Shown: positions 1 to 9,965 of the stretch, in pieces
Position numbering within the stretch: the stretch's first letter is position 1
How the letters are laid out: the number at the start of each line of letters is the position of its first letter
DNA from: Jiangella gansuensis DSM 44835
GTDB lineage: Bacteria > Actinomycetota > Actinomycetes > Jiangellales > Jiangellaceae
Assembly: GCF_000515395.1 (NCBI RefSeq)
Contig: NZ_KI911782.1
Location: forward strand, 3,904,606 to 3,968,605
DNA: 64,000 nucleotides
Direction: 5' to 3'
The notes under the pieces: generated by a model
Databases searched by the model: none
What the model saw: only the letters and a program-made list of their open reading frames with translations
Told to the model about the DNA's origin: nothing
Position numbers and translations under genes: made by a program

Positions 1-626
1 CGGAGGGCGGCTGGGGCGAGTATCCCCTTCCGACGTTCCCGGCCTCGGCGTTCGTGTCCGCGGGTGCCGCGACCGTGCTGCTCGACCACGTCACCGAGTA
101 CGAGCTCACCGGCGACGGAACCGACCTCGCGCTGACACTGCTGCGGGCCGTCGGCTGGATGAGCGTCAACCTGCACCCGCTGCGCGACGAGCCGGCAGGC
201 TCGCAGTTCGAGGTGCCGGGCGCCCAGTACGTGGGCGAACAGGTGCGCGCCCGGCTGGCGGTCGTGCCGCGCGCCGGCGGCTGGGGACCGGCGCGGGCTC
301 CGCGGCTGGCGGAGGAGTTCCGGCACGACCCGCTCACCGTCGCGGGGACGGCGCCGGCGGGTGGTGCGCTGCCGCCGTCGTCAGCGGGGATCTCCGTCGG
401 TGGGCCGGGCGTGGTGACGTCGTCGATCCGCAGCCGCGACGGCGAGATCGAGGTGCGGATGGTCGCGATGTCCGCCGCGCCGACGACGGCGATGGTGGCC
501 GGCCCGTTCACCGCCGCCACCCGCACCGACCTGCTCGGCCGCGCCTTGGAGCCGTTGACCGTCACCGGCGGGCACCTCGACGTCGCGCTCGGACCCTGGG
601 AGATCGCGACGCTGCGCCTCAGCTGA
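1..626 (+). CDS. Probable GH38 alpha-mannosidase, C-terminal part (5' end outside window)
   Basis: The reading frame is open from base 3, so the gene begins outside the window and about 207 residues are visible. The segment starts GGWGEYPLPTFPASAFV and continues with LALTLLRAVGWMSVNLHPLR and a C-terminal beta-rich region ending in EIATLRLS. This layout resembles the C-terminal beta-sandwich of GH38 alpha-mannosidases and mannosylglycerate hydrolases, where an 'LxRxVGxMS' stretch is typical. The catalytic domain is not visible, so substrate and mechanism cannot be judged. A sugar importer operon lies 3.7 kb downstream on the other strand, but nothing in the sequence links the two directly. Other large glycosidase families remain possible. 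Confidence 0.65.
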   Translation, partial: EGGWGEYPLPTFPASAFVSAGAATVLLDHVTEYELTGDGTDLALTLLRAVGWMSVNLHPLRDEPAGSQFEVPGAQYVGEQVRARLAVVPRAGGWGPARAPRLAEEFRHDPLTVAGTAPAGGALPPSSAGISVGGPGVVTSSIRSRDGEIEVRMVAMSAAPTTAMVAGPFTAATRTDLLGRALEPLTVTGGHLDVALGPWEIATLRLS

Positions 627-650
627 GCGGGTCACGGTCCCCAACGTCCC

Positions 651-722
651 GTTGATCTTGGAGTAACCGCGGAATCCATCGGACAAAGCGGACGGCGATT
701 CGGCAGTTACTCCAAGATCAAC
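651..722. repeat. 72-bp inverted repeat R1, copy 1
   Basis: The arms GTTGATCTTGGAGTAAC (651-667) and their exact reverse complement (706-722) face each other across a 38-nt interior that contains GCGGAATC. With three more C/G pairs outside, the perfect arm is 20 bp (648-667 with 706-725). It lies between convergent genes and could act as a terminator in both directions. A second copy is at 4184-4255. Confidence 0.85.
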
Positions 723-785
723 GGGGCGGGGTGGGCGCGCGCCGTGCTGCCGTTCAGCCACCCGCCGGTCCTGATCAGGCGGCGG

Positions 786-2663
786 TCAGACGGCGCTGGG
801 CTCCTCGACCGGTGGCTCGGCCGCCGCGACGTTGATCCGCAGCGCCGCCACCAGCTCGCGGTAGAGCTCGTCGGCCTCCAGCAGCTGCGGGTGGGTGCCG
901 ACGGCGCGGACCCGGCCGGCCTCCATGAGCACGATCTGGTCGGCGTCGACCACGGTGGACAGCCGGTGCGCAATGGTGACGACGGCGCCCTTCTCGGCCT
1001 GCCGCCGGATGCCCTCGGCCACGGCCGCCTCGCTGAGCCCGTCCAACTGGGCGGTGGCCTCGTCGAGCAGCAGCAGCTCGGCGTCGGACACCAAGGCCCT
1101 GGCCAGCGCCACCCGCTGCCGTTCCCCGCCGGACATGGTGGTGGGTGACACCTCGGTGTCCAGGCCGTGCTCGAGCGCGCGGACCCGGTCGGCCAGCCGG
1201 ACCACGTCGAGCGCGGCCCAGACGGTGTCGTCGCCGGCGCCGGGGGCGGCGTAGGTCAGGTTCTCGCGCAGCGTGCCCGGGACCAGCGGGGTGTCCTGTT
1301 CGACGTAGGCGATGCGGCCGCGCAGGTCGGCGAGGGTCCAGTCGGCGAACGGCCGGCCGTCGAGCAGGATCTCGCCGCGCTGTGGCTGCAGGAACTTCAG
1401 CAGCAGCGAGAACACCGTCGTCTTGCCGGCACCGGACGGCCCGATGATGGCGGTGTGCCCGCGGCGCGGAATGCTGAGCGAAACGCCGTCGAGCGCGGGG
1501 TCGGCGTCGGGCGCGTACCGGTAGACGACGTCGTGGAGTTCGAGCGTCGTCGGGGCGGCGTCGGTGGGCCCGCCACGGGTCGGCGCGGACGCCGTCGTCG
1601 TCGGCGGGTCGGTCTCGACGGCGAGGCCGTCGATCTCGGCGATGCGTGCGGCGGCCGCGAGACCGGACTGGATGGCCGTCAGGCTCATGGTCAGCAACAT
1701 CACTGGCATCATCAGCTGGAACGCGTAGAGCAGGAACGCCACCAGCGCCGTCACCGTCATCTCGCCGGCCGACACGCGGTATGCGCCGATGCCGAGGATC
1801 AGCATGACCGCAAGGTTGATGCCCCCGCCGGTGATGGTCCAGGCCCACGCTTCGATCTTGACCGCGCGGATGCTCTTCTCGGCCGAGCGGCGGGCGTGGC
1901 CGGAGATGCGGTCGGTCTCGCGGTCCTCGGCCCGGGCGGCCTTGACCGTGCGCAGCGCCCGCAGCACGCCCTCCAGGCGGCCGCCCAGCGCTCCGACCTC
2001 CTCCTGTGCCTCCTGCTGGGCCTTGGCCAGCCGTGGCATCAAGGCGCCGGCCAACCCGCCGACGACGACGATGACGCCGAGGGTCGTCGCCAGGAGCACC
2101 CAGTCCAGGTAGGCCATGAATACCAGCGCGCCGACCAGGCCGACCAGCCCGTTGACGGCGTTGACGATGCTGGACGTGGTGGCCTCGCGGATCAGCATGG
2201 TGTCCGACGTGACGCGGGTGACCATCTCGCCCGGGCTGCGGTTGCCCAGCTCGGTGACCCTGGTGCGCAGCAGGTGCCGGACCATGCCGGTGCGGGCGGC
2301 CAGGATGATCCGCTCGGCGAGCTGGCCGAGCATGATCGCCTGCACGAGCCCGATGACGGCGCCCGCCACCAGCAGAACCGCCAGCAGGGTGACCGGCCCG
2401 CGCAGCGACGCCGACACCTCCAGGCCGTCGAGCACGCTCTTGGTGACCATGGGCGTTACCAGCTCGGCACCGGTGCCGAGCAGGCCGAGCACGATGCCGA
2501 CCACCAGCACCGCACGGTGCGGCCGGGCGTAGCGCCACAGCAGCCTGACCTTGGCGGACATGGGCAGGTCGGGAGTCTGGCCAGGGTCCGGCGGCTGGCC
2601 GGGCTGATGGTAGGGGACCGCGGGCGACGGCTGGCTCGGGGTGTTGGCGGGCGGCCGGTCCAT
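786..2663 (-). CDS. ABC exporter, fused membrane and ATPase domains
   Basis: This 625-residue half-transporter of the type I exporter (MsbA/LmrA-like) class should work as a homodimer in the membrane. It has a Pro-rich cytoplasmic start, about six membrane segments (residues 45-330) and a C-terminal ATPase. The Walker A is GPSGAGKTT, the signature is MSGGERQ (first residue M instead of the usual L), the Walker B is LLLLDEAT and the switch histidine is in IAHRLS. I chose the ATG at 2663 because GAGGAGCGCCG precedes it; an upstream in-frame start would add 15 residues without a ribosome site. A divergent TetR-type gene follows at 2772 and probably controls it, suggesting export of a drug or lipid-like ligand. 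The substrate cannot be read from sequence. Confidence 0.9.
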   Translation of the reverse strand: MDRPPANTPSQPSPAVPYHQPGQPPDPGQTPDLPMSAKVRLLWRYARPHRAVLVVGIVLGLLGTGAELVTPMVTKSVLDGLEVSASLRGPVTLLAVLLVAGAVIGLVQAIMLGQLAERIILAARTGMVRHLLRTRVTELGNRSPGEMVTRVTSDTMLIREATTSSIVNAVNGLVGLVGALVFMAYLDWVLLATTLGVIVVVGGLAGALMPRLAKAQQEAQEEVGALGGRLEGVLRALRTVKAARAEDRETDRISGHARRSAEKSIRAVKIEAWAWTITGGGINLAVMLILGIGAYRVSAGEMTVTALVAFLLYAFQLMMPVMLLTMSLTAIQSGLAAAARIAEIDGLAVETDPPTTTASAPTRGGPTDAAPTTLELHDVVYRYAPDADPALDGVSLSIPRRGHTAIIGPSGAGKTTVFSLLLKFLQPQRGEILLDGRPFADWTLADLRGRIAYVEQDTPLVPGTLRENLTYAAPGAGDDTVWAALDVVRLADRVRALEHGLDTEVSPTTMSGGERQRVALARALVSDAELLLLDEATAQLDGLSEAAVAEGIRRQAEKGAVVTIAHRLSTVVDADQIVLMEAGRVRAVGTHPQLLEADELYRELVAALRINVAAAEPPVEEPSAV

Positions 2664-2706
2664 CGGCGCTCCTCGAGTGGATGGGACCTGTCGGCGCCAG
2701 AATGAC

Positions 2707-2716
2707 ACATCGATGT
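2707..2716. promoter_or_regulatory. Palindrome, candidate TetR operator
   Basis: ACATCGATGT is a perfect 10-bp palindrome in the 108-bp gap between the divergent exporter and TetR-type genes. Its position suits an operator for both promoters. It is short, so this is a candidate only. Confidence 0.35.
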
Positions 2717-2771
2717 CCCATTTTCAAGTGCGATTGTCCTTTTATGGAAGCGCTTAGTAACATGACGGCCC

Positions 2772-3341
2772 ATGACGACGCAGGCGGATTCCGGTGTGCG
2801 CCAACGCACCCGGCGGGCCATCCTCGACGCGGCGGCCGCTGCGTGGGCCCGCGACTGGTCGACCTCGCTGGGCGACATCGCCGACCGTGCCGAGGTCAGC
2901 CGCAGCACCTTGCACCGCTACTTCCCGGAGCGGCAGGCGCTGGTGGACGCGCTGCTGATCGACGCCCAGGACGTCCTGGACCGGCTATGGGTCGACGCCA
3001 CCGCAGCCTCCGCGTCGCCCATCGAATCGATCGAGAACATCATGATGGCCATCGCCGGGGAGGCCGACCGCATCGTCTTCCTCTTCACCGATCCCGGCCG
3101 GTTCGCCGGAAACCCGAACTGGCGCACCGACGACTCCGATGACGACATGGTCGACCTCGTGCGCGCGGCCCAGGGGGACGGCACCGTCGACCCGGACGTC
3201 GACGCCGAGTTCGCCGTCGGCGTCGTGTACTCGCTGGTCTACGTCGCCGCCGAGGCCGCCGCCTCGGGCCGGATGCCGCGCCACAAGGCCGCCGAGCTCG
3301 CCGTCCGCACCTTCCGCTACGGCCTCTCGCCCCGCCCTTGA
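2772..3341 (+). CDS. TetR-family regulator, divergent from ABC exporter
   Basis: The 189-residue protein has the usual TetR length. Residues 10-58 form the helix-turn-helix (TRRAILDAAAAAWARDW, then DIADRAEVSRSTLHRYFPER), with the typical HRYF recognition helix. The remainder is an alpha-helical ligand and dimer domain of no recognised subtype. It is transcribed away from the exporter at 786-2663, an arrangement in which TetR proteins usually repress the exporter and themselves until a substrate binds. An alternative start ten bases upstream is out of frame. The ligand is unknown. Confidence 0.9.
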   Translation: MTTQADSGVRQRTRRAILDAAAAAWARDWSTSLGDIADRAEVSRSTLHRYFPERQALVDALLIDAQDVLDRLWVDATAASASPIESIENIMMAIAGEADRIVFLFTDPGRFAGNPNWRTDDSDDDMVDLVRAAQGDGTVDPDVDAEFAVGVVYSLVYVAAEAAASGRMPRHKAAELAVRTFRYGLSPRP

Positions 3342-3381
3342 GCGCCTGTCGGGCGATGCTGGCCGCGAGGCCCGGGCGGCG

Positions 3382-3843
3382 CTACGTGCCGAGCCCGAGC
3401 TGTTCGAGCTGGTCCGCGACGTCGTAGTAGCGCCGCTCGTCGACGATCAGGCCCTGGTTGTCGATACGTGCGAAGAACGCCATCGCGAACTTCAGGAGCC
3501 TGCCGGTGGGTGGGACTTCCCCGGAAGGCAATGTCAGCGGGCCGGTGTGGGTGCCCTCGATGGTCATCTCTGCCGCAAGGGTGGCTCCGCTGGCGACCAT
3601 GCACGTCACCTCGGCCCGCAAGTCCGGGAACGCGGTGAAGAAGATCTTGGAATCGTTCGCCACCGCGGCCCGCCCTACCAGCGGTTCTGGGTACTGGGGG
3701 TCGCGGACGACGGCATCTTCACTGTAGAAGGCAGCGAACCGAGTGGCATCCCGCTCGTTGATGGCAGCGACCTGATCCTCGAGGACTTGGGTGTTGACGG
3801 CAGCGGCAATGCCTGGGTCCGGGTCGCCGGGCGAGGTGGTCAT
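3382..3843 (-). CDS. SnoaL-like / NTF2-fold protein
   Basis: The predicted protein is 153 residues. VLEDQVAAINERDATRFAAF at residues 17-36, the following FYSEDAVVRDP, and GPLTLPSGEVPPTGR are typical of SnoaL-like ester cyclases and NTF2-fold hydrolases or isomerases. These form a small cone-shaped barrel holding a hydrophobic ligand. The ATG at 3843 was preferred over a longer in-frame start because GAGAGGAG lies just upstream. The gene converges with the TetR gene, 40 bp away. Members of this family do many different jobs, so no reaction is proposed. Confidence 0.75.
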   Translation of the reverse strand: MTTSPGDPDPGIAAAVNTQVLEDQVAAINERDATRFAAFYSEDAVVRDPQYPEPLVGRAAVANDSKIFFTAFPDLRAEVTCMVASGATLAAEMTIEGTHTGPLTLPSGEVPPTGRLLKFAMAFFARIDNQGLIVDERRYYDVADQLEQLGLGT

Positions 3844-4031
3844 GGCTGGCTCCTCTCGGGAGGCCGACGAAACAATGGTCCTCCGCGCGCGGCGGTTTCG
3901 CCAGGGGAGTCCGCACCCGATCACGGGATGCCTGACCCTCGGTCGGCGGGCCGATCACCTCGGCTCGGCGGACGCTTGCACGCCTAATCGATCGGTGGCG
4001 CGGCATGGCCAGCGGCCGAGGTTCTTCCGCG

Positions 4032-4181
4032 TCAGGGCAGGACGGCGACGGCCTCGACCTCGATCAGCAGATCGGGTTCGCCGAGGGCCGTGACGCCCAG
4101 CAGGGTGATGGGCCGGACGAGGTCGAAGCCCAGGCGCTGCGCAGCCCGCGTGGAACGCGGCCTGGCTGCCGCCGTCGACGC
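4032..4181 (-). pseudogene. Truncated, frameshifted Rid-family (YjgF/RidA-like) remnant
   Basis: Read on the minus strand, the last 37 or so codons give QRLGFDLVRPITLLGVTALG followed by EPDLLIEVEAVAVLP and a TGA at 4034-4032, which resembles the end of Rid-family proteins. Just upstream a different frame reads GGSQAAFHAGCA, the expected preceding stretch, so a single-base frameshift near 4134-4140 separates the two. Nothing upstream continues the gene: the R1 repeat starts three bases further on. It therefore looks like a decayed 3' end rather than a working gene. Confidence 0.55.
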
Positions 4182-4183
4182 GC

Positions 4184-4255
4184 GTTGATCTTGGAGTAAG
4201 TGCGGAATCGGGCGCCGAAATGTCCGGTAGATTCCGCCATTACTCCAAGATCAAC
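4184..4255. repeat. 72-bp inverted repeat R1, copy 2
   Basis: The arms GTTGATCTTGGAGTAA (4184-4199) and their reverse complement (4240-4255) are perfect over 16 bp. A second inner pair, GCGGAATC (4202-4209) and GATTCCGC (4230-4237), extends the stem. It shares arms, length and the inner GCGGAATC with copy 1 at 651-722. It sits between a broken Rid-family remnant and the end of the PHP gene. Confidence 0.85.
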
Positions 4256-4289
4256 GGGGGAGGGGAGGGGAGTGCTGAGGGCGGCGGCC

Positions 4290-5500
4290 CTACGGAGTGA
4301 GTGCCACGACGGCGGCCAAGGGGGTTTCCAGGCGGTGCGGGCCGTCGGCGGCGGGGAAGCGGGCCAGGTCGCCGTGGACCGGGCGCCGCCGGCCCCAGAC
4401 GTCGGCGAGCAGCAGGCCGTCGGCACCGACGGCGACCAGTTCGCCGTCCACCCGCAGCAGTACGGGGGCGTCCGCGGCCCAGGCCACCGCCGTCCGGCCG
4501 GCCCGTAGCGCGTCCAGCACGTCGGCCACGTCCGGTGAGCGCGAAGCCACCCACGTCAGCGGGGCGCCCAGGGGCCGGTTCTCGGCGGGGGTGTGGAAGT
4601 CGGAGCCGCCGATCGGCACGGTCGACAGCCCCCACGCCGTCCACCAGGCCAGCGGTCCGGTCCAGGTGCGGTCCAGCCACGACCAGTGGAAGATCTCCGC
4701 GAGCGGTGGGCGCTGGTCGAGCGGGTGGTGCCAGGCGCAGTCGGCGGCGAGAGGGTGGTTGATCGAGAGCAGGCCGTCGTTCGCGGCGACAAAGGGAACC
4801 CACGACGCCGCCGGCTGGCGGAAGTCCACCCACGGGATGGGGCCGAAGGCGTTGGCATGGCCGCGGTCGGTCGTCACCTCCTGCCCGGGCAGCAGCGTCA
4901 CCCCGTACCGCGAACCCACAGACGGCAGCGAGGCATGGTGGCTGACGGTGTTGTGGTCGGTGACCGCCAGTACGTCCAGTCCGGCGGAGACGGCCGTCGC
5001 CGCCAGTTCCGCCACCCCCAGCGACCCGTCGGAGTGCAGGGTGTGTGCATGGAAGTCGCAGGCCAACCAGGTCAGTCCGGTATCGGCCGGCAGGGCGCGG
5101 CGGGGCGGGCGCTGGGGTACGGGCGGCGGGGCCGGTTCGGGGTCCAGCGGTGCCGCGGGGTCGTCCAGCGTCACGGTCACCGACACCGACAGCCTGGCCG
5201 CGGGAACCCGGTGCAGCCCGAGCACCACCGCCCAGACGCCGGGCTCGGGCTCGCCGGGCAGGTAGCCGGGCGTGGCCGCGTCCGGCGTGATGGTGAAGCG
5301 CGACCGCGCCCCGCCGGACCAGCCTCGCCATCCGCCGGGGCCTACGCACCCCATGTCGATCACGCCTGCCGCGCTGTCGTACTGCAGCGTCACGTGTACG
5401 GACGACGTCCCCGGCCGCACCTCGAACGGCAGCTCGAGGTACGGCGACTCCGCGCGGTCGTCCGGTCCGATCCGCCGGTCGAACCGCGCCGACGACACCG

Positions 5501-5504
<4 letters not shown>
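4290..5504 (-). CDS. PHP-domain metallohydrolase, CehA/McbA-like
   Basis: The 404-residue protein has an N-terminal beta-rich domain (about 1-120), a Pro-rich linker and a PHP-type phosphoesterase domain. The metal motif DFHAHTLHSDG holds H152, H154, H157 and D159; VTDHN and GGSDFH supply further ligands. CehA/McbA-family proteins hydrolyse phosphoesters or carbamates with bound divalent metals. The start overlaps the end of the upstream ATPase gene by four bases, so it is the last gene of the importer operon. Here it may process the imported glycerophosphodiester or sugar-phosphate ligand, which is inference from neighbours. No signal peptide is evident. Confidence 0.8.
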
Positions 5505-6594
<1,090 letters not shown>

Positions 6595-6595
<1 letters not shown>

Positions 6596-7416
6596 CAGCG
6601 CTTGATCCCTCCGTGGAAGCGGAAGCCGTAGCGGCGGTTCACGAACAGGTACATGGCCACTACCGGGATGGAGAAGAGCAGGGAGAACGTGGAGATGAGG
6701 CCCAGGTTGGGCTGGCCGCCCTCGGTGTAGAAGGTGAACATGACGACGGCGGCCGGCTGCTGGTCGGGGGAGCGCAGCAGGATGAACGGGACCAGGAAGT
6801 TGCCCCACACCTGCACCACGGCCCAGACCGCGATGGTCGCCAGCCCGGGCCGGGCGATCGGCACCACGACGTGCCGCAGGATCTGCAGCGACGACGCCCC
6901 GAACACCCGCGCCGACTCCTCGTAGGAGCGCGGCGTGGAGTCCATGAAGTCCTTGAGGATGAAGATGGCCGTCGGCAGCAGCCCGCCGGTCAGCACCAGC
7001 ACCACGCCGAGCTGCCGGTCGATCAGCCCCAGTTCGGTCATCAGCAGGAACGTCGGCACCATGGCCGCCGTCCCGGTGACGATCGACGACAGCAGGAGCA
7101 GCAGGTAGAGCAGGGTGTCTCGGCCGGGGATGCGCACCCGGGACAGCGCGTACGACGCCAGCGCCGCCAGCACCAGGGTGATGACCATGGTGCCGGCCGC
7201 GATGATCACCGAGTTGCCGAGCGAGCGCATCGCGTACGGGTTGTCCCACAGGGTGCGGAAGTTCTCCAGCGTGAAGTCCGGCACCGACACCTGCACCGAC
7301 GGCGCGGTGTCGAACGGAGCCGTCAGCAGCCACAGCAGCGGCAGCGCGAAGAACACGAGCACGAAACCGGCGAACACGTACCGGCCGATGACGCCCAAGG
7401 CAGCCCGAACACTCAT
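6595..7416 (-). CDS. Sugar ABC importer permease, MalG/UgpE-type
   Basis: The 273-residue inner-membrane subunit has about six membrane helices. The EAA loop that docks on the ATPase is visible as SYEESARVFGASSLQILRHV followed by VVPIARPGL. Such subunits pair with a MalF-like partner, here the gene directly upstream, which it overlaps by four bases. Length and layout match carbohydrate uptake type 1 (CUT1) importers. Specificity cannot be assigned from the permease. Confidence 0.92.
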
Positions 7417-8393
7417 GACCGGCGCTCCCTCAACAGTCGCAGGTACACCGACGCCACCACCAGGTTGATGATGATCATGATGAGCGACAGCGCGGCGCCC
7501 TGTCCGAGCGCGCCGTCACGCAGCGCCACCCGGTAGATGTACACGCCGAGGATCTCGGTGCGCCCCTGCGGTCCGCCGGCCGTGATCAGGTACGGCGCGA
7601 ACACGTTGAACGTCCACAGCGTGATCAGCAGCGTGTTGGTCAGGATGTGCCCGCGGATGTTGGGCAGCACGACGTCGCGCAGGGTGGCGAACGTGCCGGC
7701 ACCGGCCATGCGGGCGGTCTCGAACTGCGACGGCGGCACCGACGCCAGCGCCGAGCTGAACAGCAGCATCGAGAACGCGGTGCCGTTCCAGATGTTGAAG
7801 ACGATGATGGACTGCATCGGGTACTCGAGCAACCACGCGGTGCCGTCGGTGCCGAGCAGCGCGTTGAGGGTTCCTTCGCGCCGGTCCAACAGGGCCAGCC
7901 ACAGGAACGCCACCACCGAGGCCGGGATGATCCAGGCCAGCAGCACCACGGTCTCGACGACGGAGCGCAACGCCGGACGCAGCTTGCGCGCCGTCCACGC
8001 CAGCGCGAACCCGAGGATCGACTGCCCGACGATGGCGGAGAAGAACACGAACGCCAGCGTCAGGACCAGCGAGTTGCGGAAGTCCGGGTCGGTGAGCGCG
8101 TCGGTGTAGTTCTCCAGCCCGACGAACTCCGGCTCGCGGGCCGCGAGGCCGGTCAGCCGCCAGTTCGTCAGCCCCAGGTACAGCGTCCAGATGGCCGGGA
8201 ACAGCAGGAAGATGGCGATGACCAGCATGGCCGGCGCGACGAATCCGGTCGCGCGCCATCGGCCGAGGCCGGCGGCGTCGCCGTCGTCGACGCCCCGGCG
8301 GCGGGAACGTCGTTTGCTGGGGACCCGGCGGGCGTCCCCAGGAGGGGGAGCGCCCGCCGGATCGTGATCAGTCGGCGATGGAACCGTCGTCAC
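7413..8393 (-). CDS. Sugar ABC importer permease, MalF/UgpA-type
   Basis: The 326-residue protein has a charged cytoplasmic start rich in Arg (KRRSRRRG) and then about six membrane helices beginning at FVAPAMLVIAIFLLF. The EAA loop reads FETARMAGAGTFATLRDVVL. It is the partner of the MalG-like subunit. The GTG at 8393 lies inside the end of the binding-protein gene, overlapping by 26 bases; GGAGGA stands about eight bases upstream, which supports this start. Confidence 0.9.
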   Translation of the reverse strand: MTTVPSPTDHDPAGAPPPGDARRVPSKRRSRRRGVDDGDAAGLGRWRATGFVAPAMLVIAIFLLFPAIWTLYLGLTNWRLTGLAAREPEFVGLENYTDALTDPDFRNSLVLTLAFVFFSAIVGQSILGFALAWTARKLRPALRSVVETVVLLAWIIPASVVAFLWLALLDRREGTLNALLGTDGTAWLLEYPMQSIIVFNIWNGTAFSMLLFSSALASVPPSQFETARMAGAGTFATLRDVVLPNIRGHILTNTLLITLWTFNVFAPYLITAGGPQGRTEILGVYIYRVALRDGALGQGAALSLIMIIINLVVASVYLRLLRERRS

Positions 8394-9786
8394 CGACGAG
8401 GTCCTCCAGTTCGCTCTGGTACGCGGCCGCGGCGTCCGCGGCCGGTGTGCCGCTGGCGACGGCGGCGGTGGCCTCCTGCAGGGCGACCGACACCTCCGGG
8501 TAGAGCGCCAGCGCCGGGCGGTAGGCCGTGATCGGCAGCACCTCCTCGGCGATGAAGCTCAGCATCGGGTCGCCGGCCAGAGCGGTGGCGTTGACGTCGT
8601 CGCGCGGGGTGATGCGCGGGACGCCGGCGAGCTGTGCCTCGAAGGCCTCGGGGGAGTTCATGAACATCATCAGCTCCCACGCCTGCTGCGGGAACTCCGT
8701 GTTCGGGTTGATGACGCGGCCGGTGCCGCCGGACATGCTGACGAAGTCCTGGCCGTTCAGCCCGGCGCCGGGTTCGCGCGCGGGGATCTTCGCCCAGCCG
8801 ACGACCTCGTCGCGGTTCGCCATCGGTGCGATGCCGCCGTCGGGGTTGACCACCGAGCGCCAGAAGTAGTCGCTCTCGATGAGCATGCCGAGCTGACCGC
8901 CGGCGAACAGCTGGAACGACGTGTCGCGGCCCTGGGCCTCCTGCTGCAGCAGGGGGTCACCGTAGGCGTCCTCGCCGTACACCTGGCCGTAGAACTCGAG
9001 CACCTGCTCGACCCCGTCGGTTGCGCCGGTCCAGGTGTCGTCGGCCCAGATCTCCTCGCCGGTTCCGGCCAGCAGCGGCAGGAAGCCCTGCATGGTGGTG
9101 GCTTCGCCCATCGGGACACCGGCGTTGATCTGCAGCGGGGTGACGCCCTCGAGTTGCTTGAGCGCCTCGGCCGCCTGCAGGATCTCGTCCCAGCTGGTCG
9201 GCTGCCAGTCGGCCGGCAGTCCGGCCTGGGCGAACAGGTCCCGGTTGTAGAAGATGACGCGGCCGTCGGTGCCGACGGGGATGCCGTACGCCTCGTCGTC
9301 GAACGTCATGGCCTGCTGGACGGCCTCCGGGATCTGGTCCCAGCCGTCCCATTCCTCGACGGCGTCGCCGGCGACGTCGGTCAGCGGAGTGATGTAGCCG
9401 GCCTCGGCGAACTCGCCGGTCCAGATGCCGTCGATGCTGATGATGTCGCCGCCGCCCCCGGACTGCAGATCGAGGGCGATCTTGGTCTTGTAGTCCTCGT
9501 CGTCGACGCCGTTCTCCTCGAACTCGACGGTGACGTCGACGCCCTGCTCCGCCTGCATGGCGGTGAACTCGGGGATCACCCAGTTGGTGATCCACTCGGC
9601 GCCTTCGGAGTTCTTGCCGCCGACGATCGAGTTGTCGGTGATGGTCAGTGTGACCTCGGTGGCGTCGGCGTTCTGTTCGGGATCGCCGCCGGAGCCGCCA
9701 TCGTCGTCGTTCCCGCACGCGGCCAGGACGAGCGCCGTGGCGAGGAAGCCGGCGGCCGTACCGCCGAGCCGGGAGTTGAGCCTCAT
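8368..9786 (-). CDS. Sugar ABC importer binding lipoprotein
   Basis: This is the extracellular solute-binding protein, 472 residues. It has a lipoprotein signal with the box LVLAAC and lipidated Cys24, then an acidic Gly/Asp/Ser linker and a family 1 binding-protein fold. GTDGRVIFYNRDLF and an FVSMSGGTGRV stretch are typical of carbohydrate binders. The ATG at 9786 follows AGGAGGATCG, a strong ribosome site. It is the first gene of a five-gene operon (8368-9786 down to 4290) and is divergent from a GntR-type regulator. The ligand is unknown; similarity of the whole operon to UgpBAEC systems hints at a polyol- or glycerol-phosphate-like compound, but this is weak. Confidence 0.9.
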   Translation of the reverse strand: MRLNSRLGGTAAGFLATALVLAACGNDDDGGSGGDPEQNADATEVTLTITDNSIVGGKNSEGAEWITNWVIPEFTAMQAEQGVDVTVEFEENGVDDEDYKTKIALDLQSGGGGDIISIDGIWTGEFAEAGYITPLTDVAGDAVEEWDGWDQIPEAVQQAMTFDDEAYGIPVGTDGRVIFYNRDLFAQAGLPADWQPTSWDEILQAAEALKQLEGVTPLQINAGVPMGEATTMQGFLPLLAGTGEEIWADDTWTGATDGVEQVLEFYGQVYGEDAYGDPLLQQEAQGRDTSFQLFAGGQLGMLIESDYFWRSVVNPDGGIAPMANRDEVVGWAKIPAREPGAGLNGQDFVSMSGGTGRVINPNTEFPQQAWELMMFMNSPEAFEAQLAGVPRITPRDDVNATALAGDPMLSFIAEEVLPITAYRPALALYPEVSVALQEATAAVASGTPAADAAAAYQSELEDLVGDDGSIAD

Positions 9787-9797
9787 CGATCCTCCTG

Positions 9798-9819
9798 AGC
9801 CGAACCTCGATGTTCGGCT
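9798..9819 (-). promoter_or_regulatory. Perfect inverted repeat before the importer operon
   Basis: AGCCGAAC (9798-9805) and GTTCGGCT (9812-9819) are perfect 8-bp arms around a 6-nt loop. The repeat lies immediately upstream of the AGGAGG ribosome site of the binding-protein gene. It could be an operator for the divergent GntR-type regulator or a leader hairpin affecting translation. Confidence 0.45.
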
Positions 9820-9965
9820 GTCAGATTGTCATGACCTGTTGACGAAGGCCAGACATCGCCGTAACAAGTGACCCAACCGCGACCTGGACGACGGTCCGGT
9901 TGATCGATGGTCTTCCAAATGTCTTAACATACTGACGTCTATAGGTGAGAGGTGAGGGGGTCGGG

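Noticed and set aside
775-2763. Long Arg/Pro-rich frame on the same strand as the ABC exporter
   Set aside because: It is the frame shadow of a high-GC gene; its composition is biased to Arg, Pro and Ala and it has no recognisable motif, while the overlapping frame has complete ABC motifs.
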